A program made the translations under genes and the position numbers. The notes beneath the pieces are model-generated. The model did no database searches and was not told where the DNA came from. It was given only the letters and a program-made list of their open reading frames with translations. A stretch of DNA of 31,740 nt from Caldilineaceae bacterium. Lineage in GTDB: Bacteria > Chloroflexota > Anaerolineae > Caldilineales > Caldilineaceae. This document shows positions 1 to 7,671 of this stretch, piece after piece. Each line of letters starts with the position of its first letter. Within the stretch, counting starts at the first letter, position 1. The stretch is taken from contig JALHQH010000083.1 in assembly GCA_022842065.1 (NCBI GenBank), positions 1 through 31,740 on the forward strand. Reading direction: 5' to 3'.

Positions 1-338
1 AGTATCAGCAAGCCTTGGTCATCGCCCGTGAAATCGGTGACCGCCGCAGCGAAGGCAACCAGCTCGGCAATCTGGGCGTGGCGTATTACTCCCTGGGGCA
101 GGTGGAGTGGGCGATTGAGCATCAGCAGCAAGCCTTGGTCATCGCCCGTGAAATCGGTGACCGCCACAGCGAAGGCGCAGGCCTTGGCAATCTGGGCTTG
201 GCGTATCGCGATCTGGGGCAGGTGGAGTGGGCGAGACAGCTTTGGGAAGAGTCGCTGCATATCTTTATCGAGATCAAGTCGCCAATGGCTGAGACAGCAA
301 GGGGCTGGCTAGCAGGGTTTGATGAGGCGGAAGGGTAA
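1..338 (+). CDS. C-terminal end of a tetratricopeptide-repeat protein (5' end outside window)
   Basis: The reading frame is open to the left edge of the window, so this is the tail of a longer protein and no start is claimed. Visible are two near-identical TPR units of about 40 residues with the pattern ALVIAREIGDR-(R/H)SEG-x-LGNLG-AY-x-LGQVEWA. A last helix (LWEESLHIFIEI) follows, then a short tail ending at a TAA. This is the TPR_12 style found in STAND/NB-ARC or regulatory TPR proteins. The units are protein-binding superhelix modules. The N-terminal effector or ATPase domain cannot be seen, so the biological role is unknown. It may be the end of an NLR-like gene related to the one at 3633-6905, but the repeat type here (IAREIGDR) differs from that gene's (AIREEVLG). 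Confidence 0.85.
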   Translation, partial: YQQALVIAREIGDRRSEGNQLGNLGVAYYSLGQVEWAIEHQQQALVIAREIGDRHSEGAGLGNLGLAYRDLGQVEWARQLWEESLHIFIEIKSPMAETARGWLAGFDEAEG

Positions 339-401
339 GCATAGCAACTCTTACCATAAACGCTTCCTCACAGCCACACCACAATGCCAAATGGATAGGG
401 A

Positions 402-500
402 ATGGATAGTCACACGATCTTCGCTCAATTACGTGATACCTGGGCGGCGCTCTATTCTAAAGAAGAAGCTGCACTCATTGTCATTGTGACTGCCGAGTGA
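402..500 (+). CDS. Short ORF (32 residues), possibly the severed N-terminus of the next gene
   Basis: An ATG at 402 opens a 32-codon frame (MDSHTIFAQLRDTWAALYSK...) that ends in TGA at 498-500. The frame after the TGA continues open without a break into the next coding region at 507. A purine-rich AGGGA lies directly before the ATG. The peptide looks like ordinary helical protein. The simplest reading is a nonsense mutation that separated this N-terminus from the damaged gene at 507-1302, but it could also be an independent chance ORF. No domain is recognised. Confidence 0.25.
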   Translation: MDSHTIFAQLRDTWAALYSKEEAALIVIVTAE

Positions 501-506
501 GCACCT

Positions 507-1302
507 GTGAAGGTGCTGATGAATAACAAGTTTGGCGACTGGCGGATCGAAGCGGTTACCACCTTAGTTAACGATGTGCCTGCCGCCTATCCAGGTGGTC
601 CTTCCCACAAAGCTGGTACGCCCGTCTACAAGGCAATCTCTACCGTCGGCACCGGCCAGCAACCAGTGGGGTTTATCGCCCCCAGTGCCGTGGCACTTGC
701 CCTCAATATTGCTATCAACGCTAGCCAACAGGCTGCCGAATTGCGCCGCAATATTACATTCGCTGAAACCGCCACGCCAGAAGGCGCAGGTCAATCCGTT
801 GCGCAGGAGCACCTACCAGCACTCTTTGATTTCTTTGAAACGTGCATGGTCACCATCACCTTCAGCTTTCAAGCACTGGAAACCTTTTGCAATCAAGTAA
901 TTGCCACCAAAGTCCAAGGCACGATGAAGGTGAAGCGCAAAACACATGAAGTCATGACTGCCGCAGAGATGGAACGTCGGCTATCCACGGATGAAAAGCT
1001 CAGCCAGGTTGTGCCGATCCTCATGGGTGTCAACACACCCAAAGGGTGGGAAAATCTGGGAAGCCTACAAAAAACTGAAAGCTGCGCGTGATGCCATTAT
1101 CCACATGAAAGCGCATGATCAGTATCCACATGGCCCCAATGTTACCGTTGTCGATGACAGCTCACTCTTCTTCATCCTTCTAAATGGTGATATGAAAAGC
1201 TATCCGGTCGCTGCCATTGGCATGATCAACTATATGTACCCAGTTGGCTCGACTAAGCCAAGGTGGTTGATCAAGCCGCTTGCGTTTGCGGGGGGCGAGT
1301 AG
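507..1302 (+). pseudogene. Frameshifted gene of unknown function with a HEPN-like R-x4-H motif
   Basis: The first part (507-about 1045, GTG or ATG start at 507/519) encodes FGDWRIEAVTTLVNDVP and an alanine-rich middle. The frame then stops at 1091 after a low-complexity tail. The +1-shifted frame reads on as WEAYKKLKAARDAIIHMK and continues plausibly to TAG at 1300-1302. The two frames overlap around the CCCAAAGGGTGGGAAAA stretch near 1040, where one inserted base would explain the break. RDAIIH (1087-1104) has the R-x4-H spacing of HEPN ribonuclease or HEPN-like helical domains, but one motif is thin evidence. It could be real decay or a base-call error in the homopolymer-rich stretch. It lies just before a recombinase and its palindromic sites, in a region rich in broken genes. 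The closest family is not recognised. Confidence 0.5.
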
Positions 1303-1335
1303 CTTTTATGCGCGCCAAGTGATGGGGTAGCATTG

Positions 1336-1361
1336 CCAGCTTGGTAAATTTACCAAGCTGG
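1336..1361. repeat. Perfect 26-bp palindrome, core GGTAAATTTACC
   Basis: The arms CCAGCTTGGTAAA and TTTACCAAGCTGG are exact reverse complements with no spacer. The palindrome lies 53 bp beyond the stop codon of the minus-strand recombinase at 1414. The 12-bp core recurs in a second palindrome beyond that gene's promoter (2575-2596) and partly at 2635-2648. A half-copy of the other palindrome type (TACCTAGTG, 1370-1378) follows within 10 bp. A recombinase binding or crossover site is the favoured reading. A terminator hairpin is less likely because no T-run follows on either strand. Confidence 0.7.
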
Positions 1362-1413
1362 TAATATTCTACCTAGTGAAGTAAAGACCGGGCGATAGCT
1401 TAGCTGCGGATCG

Positions 1414-2463
1414 TTAGTAGGTGATCTTCACCCCGCGGTTGCTCACTTTGCGTTTCTCAGCATAGCGCATCGGCATGGCAAGCGATGACCACCCGCCCCA
1501 CTGGGCAGCGGCCTGTAGATCGTTGTTTCTGACAACTTCATCGGCAGCGGTATGGCGCAGGTCATGCGGGGATAGGTTGTCAATACCAAAGTGCTGGCCA
1601 ATCTCTTGCACACGGGCATTGATCGCCCTGATGGACATACCGCGATCTGTGAGTTTGCCGCCCTTGACAGAACCGGCAACCAGGGGCGCAGCGCCCCCCC
1701 TACCGGCAATCAACGGCATATAGTCAACTAAGGCGCTGTAGGTGTCATCAGTTAGATCGTGTAAGTCGGTGGTGGCGGTCTTGAGCCGGTTGATCCTCAA
1801 GGTGCGGGAGCTTAGATCCACGTTGCCCACCGTAAGCGCTGCTACTTCACTTACCCGCAACCCATGATCTAACATCAAGCACAGTAGCACCCGATCTCTG
1901 TAGTCAGATGGCCGGTTACACGCCAGACCCTTGAGTTGCGCTACGACCCCACGCTTGACAAAGTTGGGATCGGCTTTCTTGTTACCCACCCGCTTTACCT
2001 CGCGCTTGGCATCAAGCCGCCCGATCTCTTTCTGACTGTAGCCGCTTACCGCGGCGATGCGCAAGTACTCGCCCTCGGCGATCATCCCTGCTTGTTGGGC
2101 AAGTTTGGCGTAGGTGCGTACTGTGGACAACCGCACATTGACGCTATGACCATCATAGCCGGTCTTGAGCATCCATTGCCGATATGCGGCCACCAAACCG
2201 CTTGTAACGATAGCCCAAGCGCCGGGGTGTACATAGAACGCACCCCCATTCAACTGTACAGCGCTGATCTCGGTGATGAATTGCTCAAAGAGCACCAGCT
2301 CAGCTTTCTGGCGGCGCAGGGTATTATCCGCTTTGGTCTGTTGATAGACGCTGAACACATTGTCGGCCAAGCTCTGGTTTGCGGCAGCAGCCACCGCTTG
2401 CAGCCGTTCGATCTCATATTGTTGCAGAGTGTACTGTTCAACTCTCGCTAGCTCATCACTCAT
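1414..2463 (-). CDS. Tyrosine recombinase/integrase (phage integrase family), 349 residues
   Basis: It catalyses site-specific DNA strand exchange through a covalent 3'-phosphotyrosine. The full catalytic set is visible: Arg203 (GLRVSE), Lys228 in the beta-hairpin (INRLKTATT), His300 and Arg303 (HDLRHT), Trp325 in the His/Trp position (GGWSS), and nucleophile Tyr334 (MRYAEKR). Residues about 35-140 have the look of an N-terminal SAM-like core-binding domain. The length is normal for the family, so it looks intact. The start has a GGAG box about 9 nt upstream. A strong promoter lies at 2511-2538. Matching palindromes on both sides (1336-1361 and 2575-2596) suggest it acts on, or is regulated from, its own flanks. 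No phage or conjugation genes accompany it. Confidence 0.92.
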   Translation of the reverse strand: MSDELARVEQYTLQQYEIERLQAVAAAANQSLADNVFSVYQQTKADNTLRRQKAELVLFEQFITEISAVQLNGGAFYVHPGAWAIVTSGLVAAYRQWMLKTGYDGHSVNVRLSTVRTYAKLAQQAGMIAEGEYLRIAAVSGYSQKEIGRLDAKREVKRVGNKKADPNFVKRGVVAQLKGLACNRPSDYRDRVLLCLMLDHGLRVSEVAALTVGNVDLSSRTLRINRLKTATTDLHDLTDDTYSALVDYMPLIAGRGGAAPLVAGSVKGGKLTDRGMSIRAINARVQEIGQHFGIDNLSPHDLRHTAADEVVRNNDLQAAAQWGGWSSLAMPMRYAEKRKVSNRGVKITY

Positions 2464-2510
2464 TCAGCGATCTCCATAGGTACTGATTTTGTTAAATAAT
2501 CGGTATCTAT

Positions 2511-2538
2511 ATTCTAGTAAAATCGACGGGTTTGTCAA
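2511..2538 (-). promoter_or_regulatory. Sigma70-type promoter of the tyrosine recombinase gene
   Basis: On the minus strand TTGACA and TAGAAT are separated by 16 bp. The predicted transcript start lies about 40 nt upstream of the recombinase ATG, with GGAG in the leader. The palindrome at 2575-2596 lies upstream of the -35 box. Confidence 0.65.
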
Positions 2539-2574
2539 TAGAAAGTGAAGACCAATTTTAGACAAAGGTCGGTT

Positions 2575-2596
2575 CACTAGGTAAATTTACCTAGTG
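2575..2596. repeat. Perfect 22-bp palindrome, core GGTAAATTTACC
   Basis: The arms CACTAGGTAAA and TTTACCTAGTG are exact reverse complements without a spacer. It has the same 12-bp core as the palindrome at 1336-1361, but the outer arms differ (CACTA versus CCAGCTT). It lies upstream of the recombinase promoter. It may be a recombinase core site, an accessory arm site or an autoregulatory operator. Confidence 0.7.
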
Positions 2597-2634
2597 GTCC
2601 ACTTATATGGTTTGGAGGCATTATGCAATTATGG

Positions 2635-2648
2635 CACTTGGTAAATTT
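2635..2648. repeat. Half-copy of the recombinase-flanking palindrome (CACTTGGTAAATTT)
   Basis: CTTGGTAAATTT matches the left half and centre of the palindrome at 1336-1361. The right half is replaced by CGTAG. It lies 39 bp beyond the palindrome at 2575-2596. Each full palindrome thus has a half-site of the other type close by. Confidence 0.45.
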
Positions 2649-3225
2649 CGTAGTTCGTAGCTCAGTAGCTGCGGATTGTGCTGGTCGAGGTTGGCCTAGA
2701 TCGCATAAGTGAAAGGTCGTACTTAGAAGGTAGCAATGAGGATTGGGAAGGGCGAAATGCTAATCTTATACTCTTAACCATACTAGTGAAAGTTATTCCT
2801 TTTTTAGATCGACGATTTGCTCAGTTACCGACAAATTCGCTTGCTAAAAAACAAAGAGAGTTATATAATCTTCCACCAAATACTGCCTAGATTATCATGA
2901 ACCTAAACACTTAGGCCTGCTTACTATCGTACTACTCATTGTTGCCTCCAAAGGCGAACAAAAGCGGCGTTTTGTTAGGCTAAACTCACCTCTAGAGTTT
3001 GGATACCTAAGAGCCCATAATATTCAAACAGGCTCTCTAGCCAGCTACATAATTTTTAAACAGGCTCTAAACGCCCCTTTGACTTCTTAACAGCTATCAA
3101 CATCCTTCACCCGATAGTTGATTATCTAAGGTCAACTTACTGTGTTAAACTACTGTTATTGGTCATCTACATAAGAATATGTCCATCGCAGAATAATTTA
3201 CTCAATGGTCGAATGCTGACTTCTT
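2649..3225. other. AT-rich stretch without a convincing gene
   Basis: A 70-codon frame at 2678-2890 (ending AKKQRELYNLPPNTA) has no good ribosome site and no recognised domain. It may be a relic. AAACAGGCTCT occurs twice, near 3028 and 3059. Nothing else is supported. The promoter of the following two-gene unit probably lies between 3100 and 3300 but is not clear by eye. Confidence 0.4.
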
Positions 3226-3309
3226 TTGTTCGCTCTTACACTGATTTTTGTTCTGTTTCTGCTATACTCCATAAATGGCAAAGCACTGTCTAGCAACAGA
3301 GAGGCATGT

Positions 3310-3621
3310 ATGGATACAAACCTCACGTACCTTCTGCTCATTGGCATTTTTGCCTTGATCGTCATCACCGCTTTTCTACTGTTTCGACAACGCACGAAGA
3401 TCAATCTCAAAGGCCCCTTCGGGACGGGGCTTGACGTGAATGCTTCCAACCAGGCAGCACCGCCTACCCCAGCGATTAAAGGCGAGAATCTCACCAGTCG
3501 TAAAGGGGGACTGAAGGCGCAAGATGAAAACGGGCGTGGGATTGACGTGAAAACGGTCGATGTTGAAAAAGATATTGAACTCAAAAGTACCTACGCCCCA
3601 AAAGCCCTACCCCCGGCGTAG
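3310..3621 (+). CDS. Small single-pass membrane protein upstream of the STAND ATPase
   Basis: ATG 3310 is preferred over the more upstream in-frame start at 3226 because GAGAGG lies 5 nt before it. The resulting 103-residue protein begins with a hydrophobic segment, residues about 6-24 (YLLLIGIFALIVITAFLLF), followed by the positive cluster RQRTK. That predicts an N-out/C-in signal anchor. The soluble part has short glycine-rich repeats (KGPFGTGLDV, ENLTSRKGGLKAQ, GRGIDVKTVDVEKDIEL) that look like a small beta-solenoid. Its stop lies 11 nt before the start of the STAND gene, so the two are almost certainly co-transcribed. The phrasing KAQ..G..ID resembles the first 45 residues of the downstream ATPase. 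It may tether or seed that protein at the membrane. The function is inferred, not known. Confidence 0.75.
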   Translation: MDTNLTYLLLIGIFALIVITAFLLFRQRTKINLKGPFGTGLDVNASNQAAPPTPAIKGENLTSRKGGLKAQDENGRGIDVKTVDVEKDIELKSTYAPKALPPA

Positions 3622-3632
3622 CATCGGGGGGA

Positions 3633-6600
3633 ATGGCGCTGAAGGCAGAACAGCTCAGTGCCCAGGGCAACATCGACATTCAGCAGATCACCACCGAGGG
3701 CGGTACCGCTGTTACAGGCAATGTGACAGCCGAGACATTCATTGGGCGGGATTTCTACCAGCACATTACCTATGCGCACGTATCGCCACGTCCCGTGGAT
3801 GCAGCTACGCTGAAAGCCGCCAGGGCGAAGCTAGCGAGATTACCTGTGAACCGGATCCCGCCCGTGGCCCCCTTACCCACCGGGTCATGGATGCCGCTCC
3901 GTTTTAATCCCTTATTTGTCGGACGCGAAAACGATTTATGCTTGCTCGCTACTATCCTGAAGAGTGGTAAAACGGTGGCCGTCGGCCAGATTGCTGCGGT
4001 CACAGGGCTGGGTGGTATCGGCAAAACCCAACTGGCCGTAGCCTTTGTCCATCACTACGGCCAGTACTTTGCCGGGGGGGTGTACTGGCTTAACTTCGCC
4101 GATCCGAGCGCCATCCCGGCGGAGATTGCCAAGTGCGGCGTCACTATGGCAGACATGCGCGCTGATTTTGCCCACCTGGATTTGGAAACCCGAGTAAGAC
4201 TGGTCTTAGCCGCCTGGCAGAGCCCTTTGCCCAGGTTACTGATCTTTGACAATTGTGAAGAACCAGCCATCCTCGCGCATTGGCTACCGCCTATTGGTGG
4301 CAGCTGTGTGCTCATCACCAGCCGCCGCCCGACCTGGGATGCCGACTCGGGCGTGTCCGTTGTCGCCCTGGATACATTGGCACGCGGGCAAAGTCTCGAA
4401 CTGCTGCGTAGATTCCCTGCCGTACTGAACAAGCGACCGTTTACCGCGGAGGAAGAATCCGTTCTCAACGATGTTGCCGCTGAATTGGGCAACTTGCCTC
4501 TGGCCTTGCATCTGGCGGGCAACTACCTGGCTAACTATCGCTACGAGGTCAGTCCAGCGCAATATTTACGCCAATTACGACAAGCCGAGCTGCTGCGCCA
4601 TCGTTCGCTACAACAAGTCGGCCTGACCCTCACAGGCCATACGCAGGATGTGGCCCGCACCTTTGCTCTCAGCTATGAACGACTACACCCAGCTAACCCG
4701 GTGGATGCCCTAGCACTAGCATTGCTGGCGCAGGCGGCTTGGTTTGCCCCTGATCAACTGATCCCCCGCGCCCTGTTGCTGGCGACGATTGCGTTAGGTG
4801 ACGAAGGCGCGTTACCGGCAGCTGACGCGCTACAACGGCTGGCGAATCTCGGTTTGTTGGAGATGGAAACAGCCAGCAACCTACTAATGCACCGGCTGGT
4901 GATGCACTTTGTCAACGCTGCCGATGCAGAGGCTGCACAGGTAGCACAAAATATGGTAGCCGCCGCACTCTGTGCAGAAGCGAATCACCTCAACAACACA
5001 GGCGTACCCGGACCGTTATTGGCCTGGCAAAGTCATTTGCGTCACATCACCGAGGTCAACAAAGACCAAACCGATGAACTGGCGGCGAATCTCTGCAACA
5101 CCCTCGGCTTTCATCTGCACATGATCGGCGATTATGCGGCAGCCCGACCCTACTACGAACGCGCCCTCGCCATCTGCGAGGAAGTGTTGGGCACCCAACA
5201 CCCAGCCACCGCAACCAGCCTCAACAATCTCGGCGCACTGCTGCAAGCACAAGGCGACTATGCAGCAGCCCGACCCTACTTAGCGCGCTCTCTTGCTATC
5301 CGCGAGGAAGTGCTGGGAGCTCAGCACCCAGACACAGCGCGCAGCCTCAACAATCTCGGCGCGCTGCTGAATGCGATGGGTGACTATGCAGCCGCCCGAC
5401 CCTACTACGAACGCGCCCTTGCTATCCGCGAGGAAGTGCTGGGAGCTCAGCACCCAGACACAGCGCGCAGCCTCAACAATCTCGGCGCGCTGCTGAATGC
5501 GATGGGTGACTATGCAGCCGCCCGACCCTACTATGAACGCGCCCTCGCCATCAATGAAGCCGTGTTGGGAGCCCAGCACCCAGACACCGCAACCAGCCTC
5601 AACAATCTCGGCGCACTGCTGGATGCGATGGGCGATTATGCGGCCGCCCGACCCTACTACGAACGCACCCTCGCCATCCGCGAGGAAGTGTTGGGCACCC
5701 AGCACCCAGATACCGCTCAAAGCCTCAACAATCTCGGCGGACTGCTGCAAGCACAAGGCGACTGTGCGGCAGCCCGACCCTACTACGAACGCGCCCTCGC
5801 CATCTGCGAGGAAGTGTTGGGAGCCCAGCACCCAGATACCGCTCAAAGCCTCAACAATCTCGGCCATCTGCTGCGAGCGCAAGGCGACTATGCGGCCGCC
5901 CGACCCTACTATGAACGCGCCCTCGCCATCCGCGAGGAAGTATTGGGAGCCCAGCACTCAGACACCGCAAACAGCCTCCACAATCTCGGCGCACTGCTGC
6001 AAGCACAAGGCGACTATGCGGCCGCCCGACCCTACTACGAACGCAGCCTCGCCACCTGCGAGGAAGTGTTGGGCACCCAACACCCAGCCACCGCAACCAG
6101 CCTCAACAATCTCGGCGCACTGCTGGATGCGATGGGCGACTATGCGGCCGCCCGACCCTACTACGAACGCGCCCTCGCCATCAATGAAGCCGTGTTGGGA
6201 GCCAAACATCCACACACAGCAAACAGCCTCAACAATCTCGGCTATCTGCTGGATGCGATGGGCGACTATGCGGCCGCCCGACCCTACTACGAACGCGCCC
6301 TCGCCATCCGCGAAGAAGTGTTGGGCACCCAGCACCCAGATACCGCTCAAAGCCTCAACAATCTCGGCGGACTGCTGCAAGCACAAGGCGACTATGCAGC
6401 AGCCCGACCCTACTTAGCGCGCTCTCTTGCTATCCGCGAGGAAGTGTTGGGGGCCCAGCACCCAGACACCGCAACCAGCCTCAATAATCTCGGCGCACTG
6501 CTGGATGCGATGGGCGATTATGCGGCCGCCCGACCCTACTACGAACGCACCCTCGCCATCTGCGAGGAGGTGTTGGGAGCCCAGCACCCAGCCACCGCTC

Positions 6601-6905
6601 AAAGCCTCAACAATCTCGGCGCACTGCTGCGAGCACAAGGCGACTATGCGGCCGCCCGACCCTACTACGAACGCGCCCTCGCCATCCGCGAGGAAGTGTT
6701 GGGAGCCCAGCACCCAGACACCGCGTTCAGCATCCACCATCTCGGCTATCTGCTGGATGCGATGGGCGACTATGCGGCCGCCCGACCCTACTACGAACGC
6801 ACCCTCGCCATTTTTGAGGAACGATTAGGTTCATCACATTCTTATACCGAAACAGTGCGTAGAAATCTGTTCGCGTTACAGCAGGCAATGAAACAGAATG
6901 AGTAA
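3633..6905 (+). CDS. STAND (NB-ARC-like) ATPase with 14 C-terminal tetratricopeptide repeats
   Basis: This 1090-residue NLR-like signalling ATPase has four visible regions. Residues 1-45 form a short solenoid-like segment (GNIDIQQITTEGG, ETFIGRDFYQHITY). Residues about 95-300 are the NTPase core: Walker A GLGGIGKT (125-132), Walker B LLIFDN (202-207), the sensor-type VLITSRR (226-232) and an LGNLPLAL 'GLPL' box near 285-292. About 310-480 is a helical/winged-helix region. Residues 499-1086 are fourteen 42-residue TPR units (GDYAAARPYYERALAIREEVLGxQHP). Such proteins oligomerise on ligand binding by the repeat domain, and several act in bacterial anti-phage defence or regulated cell death (family knowledge). 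No enzymatic effector domain is present, so an effector may act in trans. The upstream membrane protein is the obvious candidate. The ATG at 3633 follows a GGGGGGA purine run. Confidence 0.88.
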   Translation: MALKAEQLSAQGNIDIQQITTEGGTAVTGNVTAETFIGRDFYQHITYAHVSPRPVDAATLKAARAKLARLPVNRIPPVAPLPTGSWMPLRFNPLFVGRENDLCLLATILKSGKTVAVGQIAAVTGLGGIGKTQLAVAFVHHYGQYFAGGVYWLNFADPSAIPAEIAKCGVTMADMRADFAHLDLETRVRLVLAAWQSPLPRLLIFDNCEEPAILAHWLPPIGGSCVLITSRRPTWDADSGVSVVALDTLARGQSLELLRRFPAVLNKRPFTAEEESVLNDVAAELGNLPLALHLAGNYLANYRYEVSPAQYLRQLRQAELLRHRSLQQVGLTLTGHTQDVARTFALSYERLHPANPVDALALALLAQAAWFAPDQLIPRALLLATIALGDEGALPAADALQRLANLGLLEMETASNLLMHRLVMHFVNAADAEAAQVAQNMVAAALCAEANHLNNTGVPGPLLAWQSHLRHITEVNKDQTDELAANLCNTLGFHLHMIGDYAAARPYYERALAICEEVLGTQHPATATSLNNLGALLQAQGDYAAARPYLARSLAIREEVLGAQHPDTARSLNNLGALLNAMGDYAAARPYYERALAIREEVLGAQHPDTARSLNNLGALLNAMGDYAAARPYYERALAINEAVLGAQHPDTATSLNNLGALLDAMGDYAAARPYYERTLAIREEVLGTQHPDTAQSLNNLGGLLQAQGDCAAARPYYERALAICEEVLGAQHPDTAQSLNNLGHLLRAQGDYAAARPYYERALAIREEVLGAQHSDTANSLHNLGALLQAQGDYAAARPYYERSLATCEEVLGTQHPATATSLNNLGALLDAMGDYAAARPYYERALAINEAVLGAKHPHTANSLNNLGYLLDAMGDYAAARPYYERALAIREEVLGTQHPDTAQSLNNLGGLLQAQGDYAAARPYLARSLAIREEVLGAQHPDTATSLNNLGALLDAMGDYAAARPYYERTLAICEEVLGAQHPATAQSLNNLGALLRAQGDYAAARPYYERALAIREEVLGAQHPDTAFSIHHLGYLLDAMGDYAAARPYYERTLAIFEERLGSSHSYTETVRRNLFALQQAMKQNE
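5127..6890 (+). repeat. 126-bp tandem coding repeat, 14 units (TPR array)
   Basis: The units start at GGCGAYTATGCGGC and keep strict 126-bp periodicity, with the last unit diverged. Units two and three are virtually identical over more than 120 bp (about 5291-5414 and 5417-5540). Unit variants such as INEAVLGA and PYLARSLAIREE recur in distant positions, so blocks have been copied within the array. The periodicity creates long open antisense and +1 frames that are not genes. Confidence 0.9.
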
Positions 6906-7093
6906 TTCTGTTTCACCCCGCTCTACCATCCTTCCCGCTCTTCGTCCCGCTTTCTCATGTAGCCCCAATTGTACCCTCCCCTTTTCCGCTAAAATAAAAC
7001 AAAATGCATATCTTCTGTTTCACCTCTTACACTCTTTCCTTTCAAGAGATTATAGCAAATTTTGCCAGCCCATTAGCACAACTAAGCCCGCCA
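6906..7093. other. Pyrimidine-rich intergenic sequence, no gene seen
   Basis: The stretch after the STAND gene is rich in C/T runs on the plus strand and then AT-rich. A frame at 6898-7149 runs through the following inverted repeat and has no recognisable protein character. Confidence 0.4.
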
Positions 7094-7153
7094 TTTGTCA
7101 GCTAATAAGCAGGACAGGAATTGTTGCTTCCGTCCTGCTTATTAGCTGACAAA
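7094..7153. terminator. Long inverted repeat (22-bp perfect stem), probable terminator hairpin
   Basis: TTTGTCAGCTAATAAGCAGG and its complement form a 22-bp perfect stem. An inner GGAA/TTCC pair follows around a short loop, 60 nt in all. It lies between the STAND gene and the small HTH gene. The T-run is weak (AAACATCATCTTTAACC follows), so it may be a non-coding repeat element rather than a classic terminator. Confidence 0.55.
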
Positions 7154-7224
7154 CATCATCTTTAACCTTTCTAAATTTACTTTAATATGGCCTATAATTA
7201 CACAATTTTTGCTTATATATTCAC

Positions 7225-7253
7225 TTGACATTGAGATCAAAAAGATGTAGAAT
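7225..7253 (+). promoter_or_regulatory. Consensus-like promoter for the HTH gene (TTGACA-17-TAGAAT)
   Basis: TTGACA at 7225-7230 and TAGAAT at 7248-7253 are 17 bp apart. The predicted transcript start, about 7 nt downstream, falls at or next to the ATG at 7261. The mRNA would then be leaderless, which fits the lack of a ribosome-binding site. Confidence 0.7.
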
Positions 7254-7260
7254 GTTTACT

Positions 7261-7473
7261 ATGAGTAACGAAAGGAACTTCTTTGGTACACCCGAGGTAG
7301 CACAGCAGCTAGGGATAGGATTAAAAGCCTTACAAATGTGGCTTTCTCGTCATCCCGAGTATCGCCCAACACTGCGTATATCTGGTGATGATTTACTGTG
7401 GTCTATTGAAGAGATTGAGCGTGTTAAAGAAGCGCGTAACAAGAAGCGGCGCAAAGTAGCGAGTGAAGTGTAG
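7261..7473 (+). CDS. Small helix-turn-helix DNA-binding protein (MerR/excisionase-like), 70 residues
   Basis: Residues about 7-50 read FFGTPEVAQQLGIGLKALQMWLSRHPEY followed by LRISGDDLLWSIEEIERV. This is the two-helix plus wing layout of MerR/HTH_17 and excisionase-type proteins: the turn lies at VAQQLGI, and the second segment specifies a site of use. A basic tail (KEARNKKRRKV) follows. ATG 7261 is chosen because the promoter at 7225-7253 overlaps the frame upstream. An in-frame ATG at 7252 lies inside the -10 box. It lies 50 bp from the tRNA-Val island insertion site, so an excisionase or regulator role for mobile DNA is possible, as is regulation of the STAND locus. The target is unknown. 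Confidence 0.65.
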   Translation: MSNERNFFGTPEVAQQLGIGLKALQMWLSRHPEYRPTLRISGDDLLWSIEEIERVKEARNKKRRKVASEV

Positions 7474-7523
7474 CTGCAAATTTAGGCACAACGGTAAAGA
7501 ACAGATTAATTATTTGGTTATCT

Positions 7524-7580
<57 letters not shown>

Positions 7581-7597
<17 letters not shown>

Positions 7598-7665
7598 CAC
7601 TTGCAATAATAGACGTTGACAGAAGCCGCATGCACAGTGATTTTCACTGACCATGCGGCTTCTGT
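7581..7665 (+). repeat. Left direct repeat (attL-like): tRNA-Val 3' end plus terminator hairpin
   Basis: The sequence from the tRNA T loop (GAGTCCCTCCTCGTCCA) through CTTGCAATAATA and the hairpin GACAGAAGCCGCAT...GCGGCTTCTGTC is repeated at 11183-11268 with only a few differences. The hairpin loop is TTTT. This is the classic signature of an element integrated at a tRNA 3' end. Confidence 0.85.
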
Positions 7666-7671
7666 CTTTTC

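Noticed and set aside
1936..2451. 171-codon plus-strand ORF opposite the recombinase
   Set aside because: It is antisense to an intact gene with all catalytic residues; no ribosome site or domain.
3226..3309. Upstream extension of the small membrane protein with a second hydrophobic segment
   Set aside because: No ribosome site at 3226, while GAGAGG precedes ATG 3310; the extension ends in a polar stretch unlike a signal.
5280..6740. Long antisense and +1 frames across the TPR array (for example 225 and 306 codons)
   Set aside because: They repeat with the 126-bp period (GAFVVGSGGRIVA, NAPSPSARKCW) and are by-products of the repeated TPR coding frame.
5127..6890. CRISPR-like array
   Set aside because: The 126-bp units are in-frame coding repeats without spacers; no cas gene is present.
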